64,000 bases of DNA from Istiophorus platypterus (lineage: Eukaryota; Chordata; Actinopteri; Istiophoriformes; Istiophoridae), in assembly GCA_016859345.1 (NCBI GenBank), contig CM029122.1:12908075-12972074 (forward strand), written 5' to 3'. Shown here one piece after another: positions 1-13,535 of the stretch. The notes under the pieces are model-generated. The model ran no database searches, was not told the DNA's origin, and worked only from the letters and a program-made list of their open reading frames with translations. The position numbers were made by a program, and so were the translations under genes. Every line of letters starts with the position of its first letter. The first letter of the stretch is position 1.

Positions 1-224
1 CTTCCAGCACAGCTAAGTTTAGAGGGGCTCACTAAATCACTGCCGTGAGCAGTTTACAGTGTCTGCTAACAGCACTTGCTGAATAGATATCAACACGTGA
101 AAAGTGGGTTGTACTGGTTGCAATGAGAGGGGGATCAGGGAATCCCTGGATGGGACCTCCATGTAAGCTTTGCCCTGGATAGGCCTCCTCCTCCTCCACC
201 TCCCCCCCACCCTTCTTCCTTTAC

Positions 225-300
225 TCAGTTACATCTGCTCCTCATTAACATCATTATAATGAGCCGTTGCACCTGAGGTAAATAAAACCCTGGTCCGGCT
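225..300. promoter_or_regulatory. Candidate cis-regulatory element
   Basis: This short stretch packs several classic transcription-factor motifs. It has the palindrome CATTATAATG at 252-261 (homeodomain-like), an E-box CACCTG at 270-275, and the forkhead-like GTAAATAAA at 278-286. Such packing is typical of conserved non-coding elements in fish gene deserts. Conservation cannot be seen from a single sequence, so this is inference only. Confidence 0.2.
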
Positions 301-408
301 CCCCCACGTCACCCTCACATTAACAGATCCAACACTGGCACTCTGTGTGTGACCAGTGCTTTCTGCTGTTGTCAGAGGGGCTTGGATGCTCCCCCCCGAC
401 CCGCCATT

Positions 409-441
409 TTTATTTTATTTTTTTTTTTTTTGTTTTTTTTG
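409..441. repeat. T-rich homopolymer tract
   Basis: A nearly pure run of T, interrupted by single A and G bases, follows a C-rich patch. It is simple sequence with no evident gene association. Confidence 0.7.
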
Positions 442-3400
442 TTTCTGAGAGGACATTAAATGTGGTCAGTGGAGGAGCTACTGGCTACACATAAAACCCC
501 CACAGGTTCTCCATTCACAGCCATGGCCACAAAGCGGATAATGAGCTCCATAAAACTGTCAGGAGGGAAGAATAAATGTGCATCGGACACACCAACTGTA
601 ATTCAGATGTGGCTCTAAGTAGTAGGAAGAATGATAAGAAATGGTTTTCTCTGGCATTGATCAGGCACTGCAGAAATATTAACGTGGTAAAATCCTGGTT
701 GCAGGCAGCAGTAGTTCTCCACCCTGGGAACAGCTGTGCTCTCTGATGGTTTGGACTCCAGCCAAGTCTAGAACTCATTAATGTTGTAGAGGTTAAAAGC
801 TCTTTCAAAAAAAATCAGGTAGTTTTGAATATAAGACGTTTTGTCCTTTCGCCTTCACATTGAACAAGACTTGATTATCTTTGTTGGGGAAACAACTTAT
901 ATTTAGCCAAGGCTGCTGTCTGCAAGCAGCTGTTTCTGCAAAATTACTGTATGTGTTCTGGGGACTGATTAAATATTTTCTCCCTGAAAAATTTGACTAC
1001 TCATTCTCACTTTATGGTTCAGTCATTAGTCCTGATACTTGCTTAAATACATCAAGACTTAGATAAATGGCATTTAGAATTGTGCACAATTTTATTATTC
1101 TAACATTACCATAAATATGACATCGGAATAAAAATCCACCCCAAATCTGATTTAGAACATGAGGCAGTAGGCAACTTTGAACAATGCTGTTTTGACAAAT
1201 GAACATGACATGTGGGGGGAAAATAATTTGACAGGTGACAAATGTTGAGCAGAGATACAATCTGAAAAGCAGGCCACCTGAAATATGACTCAGTCTATTA
1301 AAATCATTCATGGAGGATATTGAATAGTTCTTTAAAGACTTCAAATATCTGATAAGATTTATTTTCATTTTATTAAATGTTTTTTATGATGATTACATTT
1401 CAGACAAAAGCTTAGACTGCATTTAGTTATTAGTTTGCATGTGATGTGTTTGTGGAAAAACATAAATCACTTTCTGGAATCACATGGTATTTATACAGCA
1501 ATACCACAGGTAGGTAAATTATCAGTGCCATGAAATCAACTGTCATTATTCAAATGTTCAGATGAAAAACGTATGAGATGAGACTCCGTATATAATTGGG
1601 GATGAATTTCTTTGCTTTTCTTCCTGAGCTTAATATAAGTCTGACTGAAAGTAGCATCCCCCTGAACATGTCTGAGTTGGCTTTGGATGGGGAAAAGTTA
1701 GGTTTCATTTCATTCATGAATTACATTGAAGTAGATGAGGCTTTTTGAGTGATTGCAAAAGCATGTTCTTGTTTCAGAATCCTAATTACCAGAACATGTT
1801 TGTGCTGCCAGGCACGGAGTTTCCTGCAGCTGTTGTTTGTTTGCAGCAGTGATGGGATCCAGACAGACAAACCTCTGGCAGAGAAAAACGTGCGGATAAA
1901 ACACACAGGACTCACAGAGTGATGATAGAGTGAACCATCTAATGTTCTTCTTTAAACTGTACTGAATTATCATTGTTTACTGAGGTTTAACACCACTTGT
2001 TTATTTATCGTCTACGAACATGCATCATGTATTTCAACATTTCATATTGTCCATAATTTTTGACCACATGTATTAAAATTGAGTTCAACAGACTTCCTTA
2101 CAACGATTGTCAGACTCTGCTCCAGCACACAGTATTCATGCTCAGTGAAGGTCTGTTGATTTTCATTCTTTGCATGTTAAGCAGCTGCTGCAAATACTCT
2201 CAAGATGACTCAAAAATACTTCCAAAGAACACTGTTTATACTATAAATTGCCTTTGTTAAGTATACATGTCAAAGAAAGTGGTAAGTGAAAGAATAATCT
2301 AAAGTTAAAAATATTGGCTCTTGACTTGAAATAAGTAGAGAGTCTACTGGTGCTGTAGAAGCATCGGAAAAAATAAGGGGTGCTATAATCATGTACATGG
2401 GCAACATGCAGATCTAAATTTCTTTCAACGCACTGTTTTTCTCAGATGCCACTGACGGCAAAAAGACGAGGATATCTGAAGTAAGAAAAAACTAGAGAAA
2501 TCAAGAGCAAAGTGACGTGAGGCACATCCATACAGAATATAAACCCTTTGTCCCGACCCAAATGCAGCAGCCCTGTACAGAGCACTCTAAAACAGACACT
2601 GAAGCACCGTGGACACTGATACGCCTACTTGTTTTACCCTCAAGCTTCGGGAAAGCGAAACCTAAAATTAAACCGTGTTAAAAACTAAAATCCCTCTGCT
2701 CTTGAGATCCAAGTGTCCTCCTCCTAAATCACATGGATGTGAGACACTGGGTACTTTTAGGTGCAGCATCCCTGTACACAAGGGATTTTAACTTGCTTAA
2801 CATTTCCTAGAGCACAGACTCTTGACTCTTGCTCACAGAGATAAAAGTCTGGGAAATGCAAAGGTTAAAAACTACAGCTACGTGCTGTGTATGATATCCC
2901 TACAAGTGACTACGTGACAAACATGATTTCTCTTTAAAGTTTCATTATTCTTGCTCTGTGCTCTCTTCCATTGTTTGGTCCCTGATTTTTCGACACAAAA
3001 CCAATTGTATTTGATGATAAGCCTGCTCTAGAGTTTGAGTCTGTAACAAATCATTCTATCCACTTCAAGTGAGCTAACATCATTTCTTTCCTATCCACTG
3101 TTTCTCTACTGTCGAGGGTCCTCCTCCATTTAGAAAGAGCACTGAGCTTGAAACATGTTGCACATCTGCAGGTTATCATAAGCACCTCTTACATTTGTCC
3201 ACCGTTACTTATGTGCTTCTATTCACTTGAGCATCCAAGCTCTGCATCTTCTCATAATGTGGGTAAAATAACTAAACTCATACAAAAAAAGTGGATTGGT
3301 TACATATGTTCCCTGTCTAATTATCTTTTATGTATTGGTTTCTTTTTTTTCTTTCTTTTTGGTTTTGCTTTTCCAAAGCCAGTGATTTACTGTTCATGAA

Positions 3401-4886
3401 TTTATGCAACAAGGGAAAACAGCCAGTTCTGGGGGCTATAACTCATAGGCCAAAAGTCAGCCTTATTTACATTGTATACAATAAAAACCTGAGTTCTCAT
3501 TTTGTTTTAAGCCTGGTGTGTAAATCTTCATGGGAATATATGAAGCTGAGGATACTGGACAACTCTGAAGTAGCAACCAAGGAGCATCTACAGTATCTAT
3601 TTTCTGTGTGTCATGCCTCATATCAGTAATGATATGATGTTGATTTTGTCTGTGTATGGCCACTGAAACTTTAACATGAAATGCAAAATACTCACTGAAG
3701 TACAAAGCGATGCAGTTGAATCATTTAAGATTTTACGACTGTTGCCTTGTGTGCGTTTCATTTGAATTGGCACCGCAGAGCATATAGTGTGGGAGTAACT
3801 GTAAAGACACTTTTCTGAGGTTAATGGATAAGCTTAAGGTCTTTCTCACCCAAATGTTACTTTTATGGCCGACTTTGGCAGGGAGCCTTTAGTTTCATTA
3901 GACTGCGTCTTTATCATTTATGCATTGATGAGAACACAAGGTTTTGGGGTTAGAGACACTTATTCTCTAAATGGTATTTCACTCATTCAGCCACAGGGTA
4001 AGGCTAATGGAATCTGCTGATCCCTACTGCTGCAAATGGCTTTGAAAAGACAGCCAGCATGCCTAATTCTGTTTGAGATTCTGTGCACAAATATTTTACA
4101 GAAGTAATGCATTACATATTTCATATTCAAAGTATTTGATGTCTATCAATAAACTTCATAACGGCTTTCATAGATCTCTAAAAGTATCTTTTAAAGTTTG
4201 TTTGCATTTTCATTTGAAATGAATTCTCAGTTTCCACAGGCTATGAAAGAAAAGCGTGGATGTGTTACGTACTTTATATTGATTGGGTGGGTTATTTAAT
4301 TCAATTGCTACATATCCTTACTTGGAGGGGCAGTAAAAATCGTTTGAGAATCAATGGGCGGAAGCAAGCAAGACAGAAATAATTGACTGTTTTCAAAGTC
4401 CTGCAGGCAGCAGAATAACTAACCAAAACAGCTCCCAGGGATGTCTGAAATTGGTTTTGCAAATCCTTCAGCCATATATCCAAACCAAGAAAATGGTAAT
4501 ATAGAAATCCATTTCAAACTCTACAGTGCACATGAAGTTTATTTTCCGTTTTTTATGTTCTAACACTTATTCTGATATAAAGTAGTATGCTAATGGTCAG
4601 CAAGGTCTGCCTCAGCCAGAGGAGAGACAGAGTGTGAGGTTTTGTCTTGACTGGTTTGGAGGTGTACGAACCAGATGCTGTGAGGTTGAGCTCTCCCCCA
4701 CAGAGCTGCCTCCCTGGGTGCCTGGAGGTCCACTTCCAATCTATTTGCTGTAATTGCCGTCAGAGTGTACACCTTGGAGTCCTCTAATTCCCTCTTTTAT
4801 TTCAGCCACCATGAGGGAGACCATCTGTCCTCCTGACTGCACTTCCCCCACCCTTTGGCGTCAGGTCTCTCCCAGTCTGCACAGAA

Positions 4887-4940
4887 CACAAGCTCGCACA
4901 CACACTCACACCCACACCCAAACACACAGATACAAACACA
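4887..4940. repeat. Degenerate (CA)n microsatellite
   Basis: An imperfect CA array interrupted by CTCA, CCCA and AGATA variants. The short open frames across it on both strands are products of the dinucleotide repeat. A second short degenerate CA patch lies near 5172-5206. Confidence 0.85.
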
Positions 4941-5824
4941 GCATGCCTAGATTTTTGGCTGGGGCTTTGATACATCACACCTTTGTCCAACCAGCATCAT
5001 GTGACCCCAGCAGAGGACATGAGTGGGGTTTTATGAGGTGCTGGTGAGGATGACCACGGCCACCGTTACATAAAAGGTAAAAGTTCTCAGAATAATGAAA
5101 GTAAAGGGACACAGTTTCCCATCTGCTGACTTATTTATTCATTCAGTTTTCTGGAAATCTGAGAGGCTTTGCCCACACACGCGTGCACACATACACACAA
5201 ACACGTATAGTCTCTCAACCACATTTAAACTGGGCCTCACTGCTGAAAATAGTGCTGGCCTTCTTTCACTGTAAGATTTAGGTTATATTATTGCTACCTG
5301 GTACATTTCCTGTGTCCTGCCCCTTGGAAGAGCAGACTGAAGCTGTTGTATACATTTACCACAGCCCCATGTTTTCTCCTGTGGTGGTCACATTTTGTTT
5401 GAGGGACTACAGCTTTGTTCCAGACCACTAATGACAACCAGGGTGCGACCCCAGCACCTTGGCAGGATAGATGCTGTGCAGGTGCACGACTTTACCTCAG
5501 CTTTATATCTGGCTTTTGTCCTCAGGTTCTCTCAGGAATCCGCATCTCCTATCTGTGAGTTCCACACTTCAAATCTGCTGAAAACAAATTTATTTCTGCA
5601 TTAATTCCTATTAGTTCAATCAAAAGTCTTTCAGAGGCTGAGCTACAAATAATCTTTTGTTCAAATAAACACAAAAAAAAAATGATAATACAAAGAGATG
5701 CCTGTAGCATGTCAACAAAACTGAATAATAATGGACATTTTCTGTACCCATCTCACTGCATCATTGCTCTCTCACTGCATCTTTGTTTGTGCTTTCTAGA
5801 CTGCAGCCACAGTGTCTGGGGTGC

Positions 5825-5960
5825 GACTGATTTAAATACCATCCCATCTCATTAACATGCACAGATAGAGCTGCGAGGGCCAATTACATTCATCTTGTCA
5901 TGTGGCTGGGCTTCCAAGTCGTTAATATTTTATGGCAACACGCTCCCCCAGCCGCAGCAG
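5825..5960. promoter_or_regulatory. Candidate conserved non-coding element
   Basis: An evenly mixed, non-repetitive stretch containing CATTAAC, CCAATTACATT and GTTAATATTTTAT. These are core types of homeodomain and CCAAT-related sites. It has no open frame of note and no repeat character. It is flagged for texture only; a cross-species alignment would be needed to call it. Confidence 0.15.
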
Positions 5961-7729
5961 CAACACACCAGTGCTCTTACATTATTCCACAGCTCAGGAA
6001 ACGAGATCAGAAACATCCCCCTGAATACACACTCTCTTCTAGGTCATGACAATATAAGCATGAAAAATGAATGGAGGGGGAGACTGGTGGAAATCCACAT
6101 ATAGATTCGCCACTTTTATGATAACTGATTATTAACAGTTGACAAAAATGACTGCACTGAGGAAGGATTTTAATGTTTCTATATTTTAACAGTGCATGCA
6201 GTAAACCTGATGAGTCAAAACAGGGAGATTTGAAAAATGCATAGGCTCTAATTTCAACAGACTTTTTGGTGTAACTGTAAGTATCAAAGTCAATTCAAGC
6301 ATGAGTCAAATGATAAAGAATTTTCTCGGAAATAAAGGAATGTTAAATATCGTGCCTCTATAGGTGGATATCAGAAAATCATATAAACATTTCTCTGTAT
6401 TAGCCCATTGGAAACGGGTCTAGGCTCATAAACATTTTACTCTCGTTTACTACCTTACATTTCTCATACTCCCTCTAAAAGTTCTCTGTTGGAAGGGGAA
6501 GATATTTCTGTGAAAGATGTTTCTAATGGCTCACTCTCATCTCAGTCGAAATGTGTAGTTCGAGAGAAACTAAATTTGTTCCGTTTGGTTTTATTTTAAA
6601 TGATCCAAACAAAGATTTCTCTTAAAAGTGTAAAATTGTGCCCAAGCATCTACATTTTCATGACAACAAGGTGACTCCGTCTGCTATGTAAGATCAGATC
6701 CAGCGATTTGATTGAAAGCTCCAGAAGAGCTGGTCGATGGACTGTGTGGGGTGGGATTTTTGTCAATATTACTGGATATCACCTTGTTTATTTAAACTTT
6801 TCATTCTGTTTATTTTACAGACAAGGAAAAACACTGCTGCACATGCACATGTGATTTCCACCAAAAAAAATAAAGTCTGTTTTGCAACATGCTGATAGAG
6901 GCGCCAGAATCTGAATCACTGTTTATCCTCCCTGCTGTTAACACTACAGTTTGTTTGAATGGTTATTATAGGTATGTTCTCTCAACATACATTGCAACCC
7001 GCTGTAACCACGTTAGGTCACATTCTGGGCACATTAACTCTCTACGTAGAACATGCAGTATTTGCTTTTCTGTGACAGTTGTGTGCATGAATTTAATAAT
7101 TACTTTATTAGTTCAGAGAATTCCCACAATAAAAGCATTTGATACCATCCAAACGTTCCCTGTGTTTTAACATGCATGTGAATTAGTAATAAACATAGAA
7201 TATTTTTTTAAAAGATTATTATTTTGCAACACATTTTGTAATAATGAAAAAGAAAGGACCGGAATAATGATACTCCATACAAACCGAGAACCATCGCTCT
7301 CCCCTTTGTATGATTTTATCATAAATAGCATTCAAATCTTATTGATATGACTGATTTTGACAATCTCATTGACATTATAATTTTCTGGTATTCTAGTATT
7401 AAAAAAGTTATTTCTAAAAATAGCTGGGCACTGTAGTTTTTAGCAAAAAAAAATCACTGAAACAGGTGTAAATAGTGTAATTTATGGGGAACTATTTTAG
7501 CTGTGGATTGATACAAATTTGGTGCATTAGTGAGTATATGCAGCAGGAAAGTGTATGTGACATAGACTCAAGGCACAGACTGATTGTAGAATCTTGTTTA
7601 GTCATTCTTCTCCTTACTGGATTCATATTTCTTCCCGATGTAATTAGGGAAGCCACAAGGAAATCAACAAGTCACAGATGCAAAGAAGAGTGGTACAAAA
7701 ATAAGAATTACACATATTAGAAGAACCAT

Positions 7730-7760
7730 CTCTCCCTCTTTCTCTCTCTCTCTCTCTCCT
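7730..7760. repeat. (CT)n microsatellite
   Basis: About ten CT units flanked by related CTCCCTCTTT and CTCCTTTTC sequence form a pyrimidine-only tract on the + strand. It has no evident gene association. Confidence 0.85.
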
Positions 7761-10125
7761 TTTCTCATACTCACACACACATAGTCAAACATTCTTTTGC
7801 GACCGCTGCTGCGGCATTTCAGTTATATGCTTGGTGAACAGAGTAAAATCAGAGAACAATAATCCAAGAAAAATCTATGACCAGGCTTGTGTAATTCCTT
7901 TAATGACTTCTCTAATGAAAGTGACCAGTCCTCAGAACAGTGGCTACAGCTTTTTGCCTCTATGGTATAGAGTCAGGATGGCCTGAGGAGACAAGCTCAA
8001 CACATTTCTGACTGGTAACAGCAGTCTACACCGATTCGCCTCCTGGCTCCGTGGCGATACGCACCAAGATTGATGCGTGTTCCTGACAAATAGCCTGGAT
8101 GGCCATTTATATGGAGAAACGCTGCTTGGCAATGAGAGGGAAAGAGTCACTTAGCAGAACAATTTCCTCACACAGCATGGCCCTTTCGCTTAATCTTGCC
8201 TGCAGAAATTATATTTGAGGAAACTGCCTCACTTTCAAACTATACAATTTCATACCTTATTGTATCACAGATCTGGTCTGACAACAAATTCCGGGGAGAA
8301 AAAAAAGATCTGGCTCCTTGAGTTAATAAATCCTATGATACATAATAATTCACGAGGCAAACTGTTGCCATAAACTAACATTATGTCCTATATGTCTGAG
8401 TCCTCAAGCTGAAAATCCTCTATCCTCCTCTATCCTCCATCAACATCACAATAAAAAGACTGAACATTTTAATTACTCTTTCAAACAAATTAAACAGAAA
8501 AATTGAAAATAATAGCCTTTGAAATCTAGAAACAATGAGTCTTGTGGAATTCATCTCATCAAGAGCATTAAGGTCTTCATTTAATTTCTGTGGAATCATA
8601 TGACACCTAGAATATATGGACATTTGGGCTGCAATTATACTGTGTGACAGAGTGCAAAAGTATGAATGGTGCAGATTTATGATAAATAATTGTTTATTAA
8701 TATTGAGGCTGAATGCTGCAAATTAATCCACACTCCAGTGACAACGAGTAAACATCATCTGTTGCAATTCAGGAAGCTCCTCTTTTAATTTAAATTTTGA
8801 GTTTGTTACATTTCTATGACCAAGTAACACCGAAGATGCATACAGTAGACCCATCAAGTAAATTAACAATTTCTTAATGCATATTCAATGAAAAAAAAAA
8901 GTTTGGTCCAATATTATTCTTAAAAGATCCTTTTTTAAGCCTTGGAATTGCTTTAAAATATCAATAAAATACACAATTACCTTAAGAGTGCTGTGATTTC
9001 TCTCCAATCACACATACTCGAGTACAAATAAAAAACACAGAATAAAGAGTAATAACACCAAAATATTCTGAACATTACTCATGTCTCTTATCTATTGTGT
9101 CATAGCAGGGCATTCCTCATATCTCATTTCTCAGAATTACTAAAGCGTGAGGTGTGCACCGTTCCATACTTTGCATATCAACCATCTTCTTGCTGACAAA
9201 TGTTAGCTTTAATAAAACCACAGCACGAGAGACGGGACTGGGAGAGGAGCCCAACAGGACAGGACTGGAGCTGACACAATTTACCAGGAAATGAAAAAGT
9301 AGAATTGTCTGTGGGAAATATCAAAATCATCATAATAATTTGTCAAGCCACAATCTATATCTTTACTACAGCTGCAACTAGAACTTGCCTGGTGTCTTTC
9401 TCGGCATCTTTTGAGAAACACAGTTCCGTGCTCATTAAGTGGGTCTTTGTACCATCTGCTGCTGCGCTCGATACAGTTTGAACCAGAGCTGAGAAGCAAC
9501 AAGTTACTACTTCTTCTTCTTTGCATTCTTCTTCTAATCATTATTATAAATGCAGATCAGTACTACATTGTCCCAATTTGTCATTATTAAAGACAATTTT
9601 TCATTATTCAAGGGTAGCAAAAAGAGATAGGCATGTTGTCTCATATTTAAGAAAGAGCTTGGCCATCTAGTACACAACCAACTCATTAGTGTTGCATCCT
9701 TATTGTTTGCACACTGTCGGAAGCACTCGTCGTAATCAGGAAATGATTATAGCACTGGCAGGTGGAGAGTTCTTGGTATGAGGCTAATGATGTGCATAAG
9801 AGCATGCAAGCTACTTCAGGATGTGTGAAATGCTCACATGCATTTATGAACCCCCTCTGTGACCTCAACACTTGGTACATTTCCACGTCACATAGTGTTA
9901 ATCTATTCCAACCTTAGCTGAAGAGTGAAAGCTCGATTTTTTTTTACTTGTTATCCAGCCTCAAGTTGCTTCTTTAAACGTATTTTTGTAATCTCACAGA
10001 TACGGACAGCCGACTGACTCTCTGCAGTATTGACATGTCTGTCAGGGGCAAAACCAACATTTAGATACAACATTTCCAGACAGTACTGCTGTGCTCTGCT
10101 CTAATTATTTTCTGGATATTACATT

Positions 10126-10260
10126 AGCGGAATAGTTTGTCATTTCAGGAAGTATCATTATTTGCTTTTTTGCTGTGAATTGGATGAGAGGATTGATACC
10201 ACTCTCATATCTTTACAGTAAATATGAGGCTACAACCAGCAGTTGATTAACTTAGCACAT
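10126..10260 (+). mobile_element. Dispersed fish repeat fragment
   Basis: The stretch runs through AATAGTTTGTCATTTCAGG, GGATGAGAGGATTGATACC, ACTCTCATATCTTTACAG and GCTACAACCAGCAG. It follows a highly abundant repeat of percomorph fishes that I recall, with AGTTTGRCATTTTGGGAAATA followed by AGATGAGAAGATTGATACCAC. It is diverged and truncated, with no coding capacity. I am fairly sure it is a dispersed repeat but do not assign its superfamily. It is one of the better pieces of evidence for a teleost source. Confidence 0.65.
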
Positions 10261-12068
10261 TGTTAAACCCCTTAATGTCCTTCTTTTTGTTTTATTTAGT
10301 TATCCTTTTTGTTTTAAGGAGGCTGCTTATCAAAACAGGAGTCCCAATACAGGAAAGGATGCATGGATGGCTCAGTCACAGCTTGGAGTCCTTGATAAGG
10401 ACTTGCTGACCAAATGAACCTCTGCTGTACTGTATAGCCAAGCAGGTTTCTTTCCTTTTCTGCACACCAGGTCTCCTTTTTTTAATTGCCATAATGGAAT
10501 AATGTGCTGAGTGTCTGGCGTGAGAGCCATCTGTGTTCCTGCTGTAGCAGTACACCTCCACCACAAAACATCATAAAGTTAACTCACACTGTTGCAAAAA
10601 TACCATTAGCAGGCTGAGAAAATGTTTATTACAAAAACAAAAAGTTATAAATACATATTTGAGAGAAAATTGGTTTCATAAAAAAGGCTTTTCCCTGGAC
10701 TATTTCAAGGTTGAGAAAGGATGTAAGATTGTATCCTTATAAGCTAAATGTGTCTATTTTCACTGGGCAACACACAGACTGTAAACAGTTTTAAATATTT
10801 CATGTGGAGAAGATGGTGTTTTATCATGTTAATCTACACAAAAATAAATTGAATCAGAGAAGATGCAAAGTGGGTGAAATTTAATTTCTGTAATAATTAT
10901 AGCCTGATATCATCAACCTCGGTGCAGTGTCCTGACACCTCTGGAGCACAGCAAGTCGAGGGAAGACCCCATGATGAGAGAGAAAATACAATTCCCAACA
11001 ACTCCCTCCTGCTGTTGGCCCTCTCCCACTGAGCTGAGACTGAGGAGCCTATTAGAGGGCGCCAGGGCAGGAGGGTCTGATCTTCAAAAGGGTCTCTGGT
11101 AGACAAGGGAGCAAGGACGTGTTGTTTTGCAGGATGCAGTGCATAAATCCTCTCATTAGGGTACAACTTGTACAGGATTTTGGCTTTTGTAGAACCAGAA
11201 ACCACTGAGGATTAAAAAGTTAAAATTCTGCCAATGTATAATGATACAATTTATTCAGTGTACAATTTATTTATTTGTTTTAACTTATTGAACAGGTCTG
11301 AAACAAAAATAACAATGGGGAAGTGCACTTAACACTAAAATATAAAAAATCCCTAAACAACACACTCTTGCTGGCTTTTTTCATCTAAGCCATCCTCCAG
11401 TGGCTAGTTACGTTGTTGTCCATGAACTTCAGCAAATATTCTAAATGAGATGCATTGTTTCTGTTCACTCTCCAATGTGTCTGGCCTAGAAAAGAAAATT
11501 GGTGTGTGCTCGTCTTTTAATTGCGCCATCTGTACTGTATCCCATCGTGACATTACTGCCTCCTGCACTTTCCCACATAGGCTGAGCAGATAACTTCCAT
11601 ACAGACCCTACCGCAGCAGCACACTTCATTAAAGAGAAGAGTACGCTACAGAGGAGCCCTGTGCTTCGGCTGGCACTCGTTGCTTGCGTAATCAGACATC
11701 CCGAGCAGATGAAGCATGGTGCAGTTTGCTGGAGCCGACCGCTACATTTACTTAAAGGATGTTTCCATCACTGGCGTGTCATCTGGAATCTGTTCCTTGA
11801 TACCGTTGCTCCATTCCAAACCAATTAGCACTTGATGGTCTGCATGAAGGTGGTTTCCACTCCAGTAAAAGTTAATCTAAATAGTCAATACAACTTCAAC
11901 CAGCAGATCTCTGAGTTTGAGCGCCAGGAAATTCAAAGTGAAACTCTTACACAAGCAATAACCATGTGTTAATATGTTGCATTAAAAGTTCCCTCTTCTG
12001 TGAACTTTATAAATAATCTAATTCTTAATCTTTAAAGAGCTAAGCATAGTGTTGGCATATGTACTTCT
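10261..12068. other. Unique non-coding DNA
   Basis: No gene is supported. A CTCF-like core, TTAGAGGGCGC, occurs inside 11049-11062 but its 5' half is poor. The short frames around 10372-10566 and 10897-11205 lack family resemblance. Confidence 0.5.
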
Positions 12069-12153
12069 CTATCCACCAATCCATACATTAGCCCAATCCC
12101 AGTTGAACCTGGGCAAGAGGTGGGGTACACCCTGGACAGATCGCCAGTCTATC
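12069..12153 (+). mobile_element. Dispersed fish repeat fragment (GGGTACACCCTGGACAG type)
   Basis: The segment contains TATCCACCAATCCATACATT, GGGCAAGAGGTGGGGTACAC and CCTGGACAGATCGCCAGTC. These match a very common fish repeat I recall, where a CCATCCATTATCTATACCGC lead is followed by GGCGGGGTACACCCTGGACA and GGTCGCCAGTCTATC. Only a short internal part is present. A small open frame over it is a by-product. The repeat class is not assigned. Confidence 0.65.
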
Positions 12154-13099
12154 AGAAATGTGCACTTGTCACTTTTTTTTTTATCATCTATTAATTCAGA
12201 TGTTCAAATTGAACTATTATTCAGTTTCAAGGATAGGTTCACATTTTCTAAGTATGTCTTATACAATACCATTCTTACATGCCTATATTGATATTGAAAT
12301 TTTTTTTCTCTTATTTGTGTGTGTTTTGAAGCGGCGTAGGGCTCAGCTGATATTAACTTAGAGCAGATACATCAGTATCTGTCTATATAATAGCTGATAA
12401 GTAACAAGAAATGTTAAGCCAAATTTGTCAACTGCAAAATGTTATGGTTAATCTTTATCTTAGTAATAAAGAAGAGAAAAAAAATCCATGCCATCCATAT
12501 TAATATTGTTGGTTTGTATCCCACACAAACTGTTTTTTTGTTTAAAAATGATAACAGAACAAAAACAAGTCAGGTCCATGGATCCATAAAGAATCAGTTA
12601 CTCAAACAGACATACCTGCATAGAAAGAGAAACCTTACAGAAAAATAATGAAATCTCAGAATTCCCAAAATAAAACTTGTCAATCAACATGCTTTACCAC
12701 ATGAGTGAGACTCTGATGGTCTCCAGACATTATCCCCTGATATGCTGTCATTAGATTTTTGAACTCTCAAATTCTGATATTAGTATCGGCCTCAGAAATC
12801 CAGCATCCGTTGGTGGCTTTAGTGCATAAGATGTACAAAAGGACATTCTGTGGTAGACTATTTACTTATTTTGAGCGGGGGAGAGGTGATGTGAGATTTC
12901 CTTTCTCCCTGCTCCCATGGATTGATCCAATGGGTGTCACATTTTACATTTTGCTGCTTATTTTTTGTGTTAAATTTTGTGGTTGAAAAAGAAATAGATG
13001 AATCGATGAGTGAACATCTTGCACCTGGTAGAATGTGTGCTGATTATCTTCAGCGATGCCTTACTGTAACATCTTTTTTTTTTTTTTTTTAACAGTGAC

Positions 13100-13330
13100 T
13101 GAACACAGATTTAGCGCAGACATCGATGGCTGCTGTGGAAACGGCTTGATTATTGCCTCGTTTTGACAGGATGAATGTATTATCGAAGGCAATTAAGGTG
13201 TCACCCTGTTTGCACAGCGAGATGGATGACGCTTTGATGATCATGATGAAAAGCTATATATTGACCCAGAATGAACTGCCATCCCAGTTATCTGACGAAT
13301 ATTCACACAGCTGTTTGCTCTGCTTGTTTT
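13100..13330. promoter_or_regulatory. Candidate conserved non-coding element
   Basis: A non-repetitive stretch of balanced composition beginning just after a T run. It contains TTGATTATTG, GGCAATTAAGG and TTTGATGATCATGATG, among other homeodomain- and SOX/HMG-like cores. A 61-codon frame crosses it but does not look like a protein domain. Texture suggests a regulatory element; no conservation data are available. Confidence 0.2.
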
Positions 13331-13517
13331 ATTGTTGAAAAGGTGATTGTGGCTTGTTATTTTTGGGTAGAAATTGACATAAATAACATATGTAACAAGT
13401 GATTATTTTTTATCCACATGAGTCAAGTAGGGTTAGCTTGTAATTTGTGAAATATAGCATCACATTACAACACACACAAGATTGAAGAAATAGCAACGAG
13501 GCCTTGGCAGGGGCTCC

Positions 13518-13535
13518 GAGAGAGAGAGAGAGAGA
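13518..13535. repeat. (GA)n tract
   Basis: A short pure GA run of about eight or nine units. Low complexity only. Confidence 0.8.

Larger units (their letters stand above)
1..4886. other. Unique non-coding DNA, no gene seen
   Basis: No reading frame here has a credible start, length or recognisable protein family. The stretch is AT-leaning unique sequence with short homopolymers, including an interrupted T tract near 409-441. A regulatory-looking patch at about 225-300 is listed separately. I see no transposon ends or RNA genes. Confidence 0.6.
5207..10125. other. Unique non-coding DNA, no gene seen
   Basis: AT-rich unique sequence with no supported coding frame. It contains a CT tract at 7730-7760 and a possible regulatory patch at 5825-5960. 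I recognise no transposon termini. Confidence 0.55.

Noticed and set aside
12439..12648. 69-codon Lys-rich frame
   Set aside because: AT-rich chance frame without codon or domain support.
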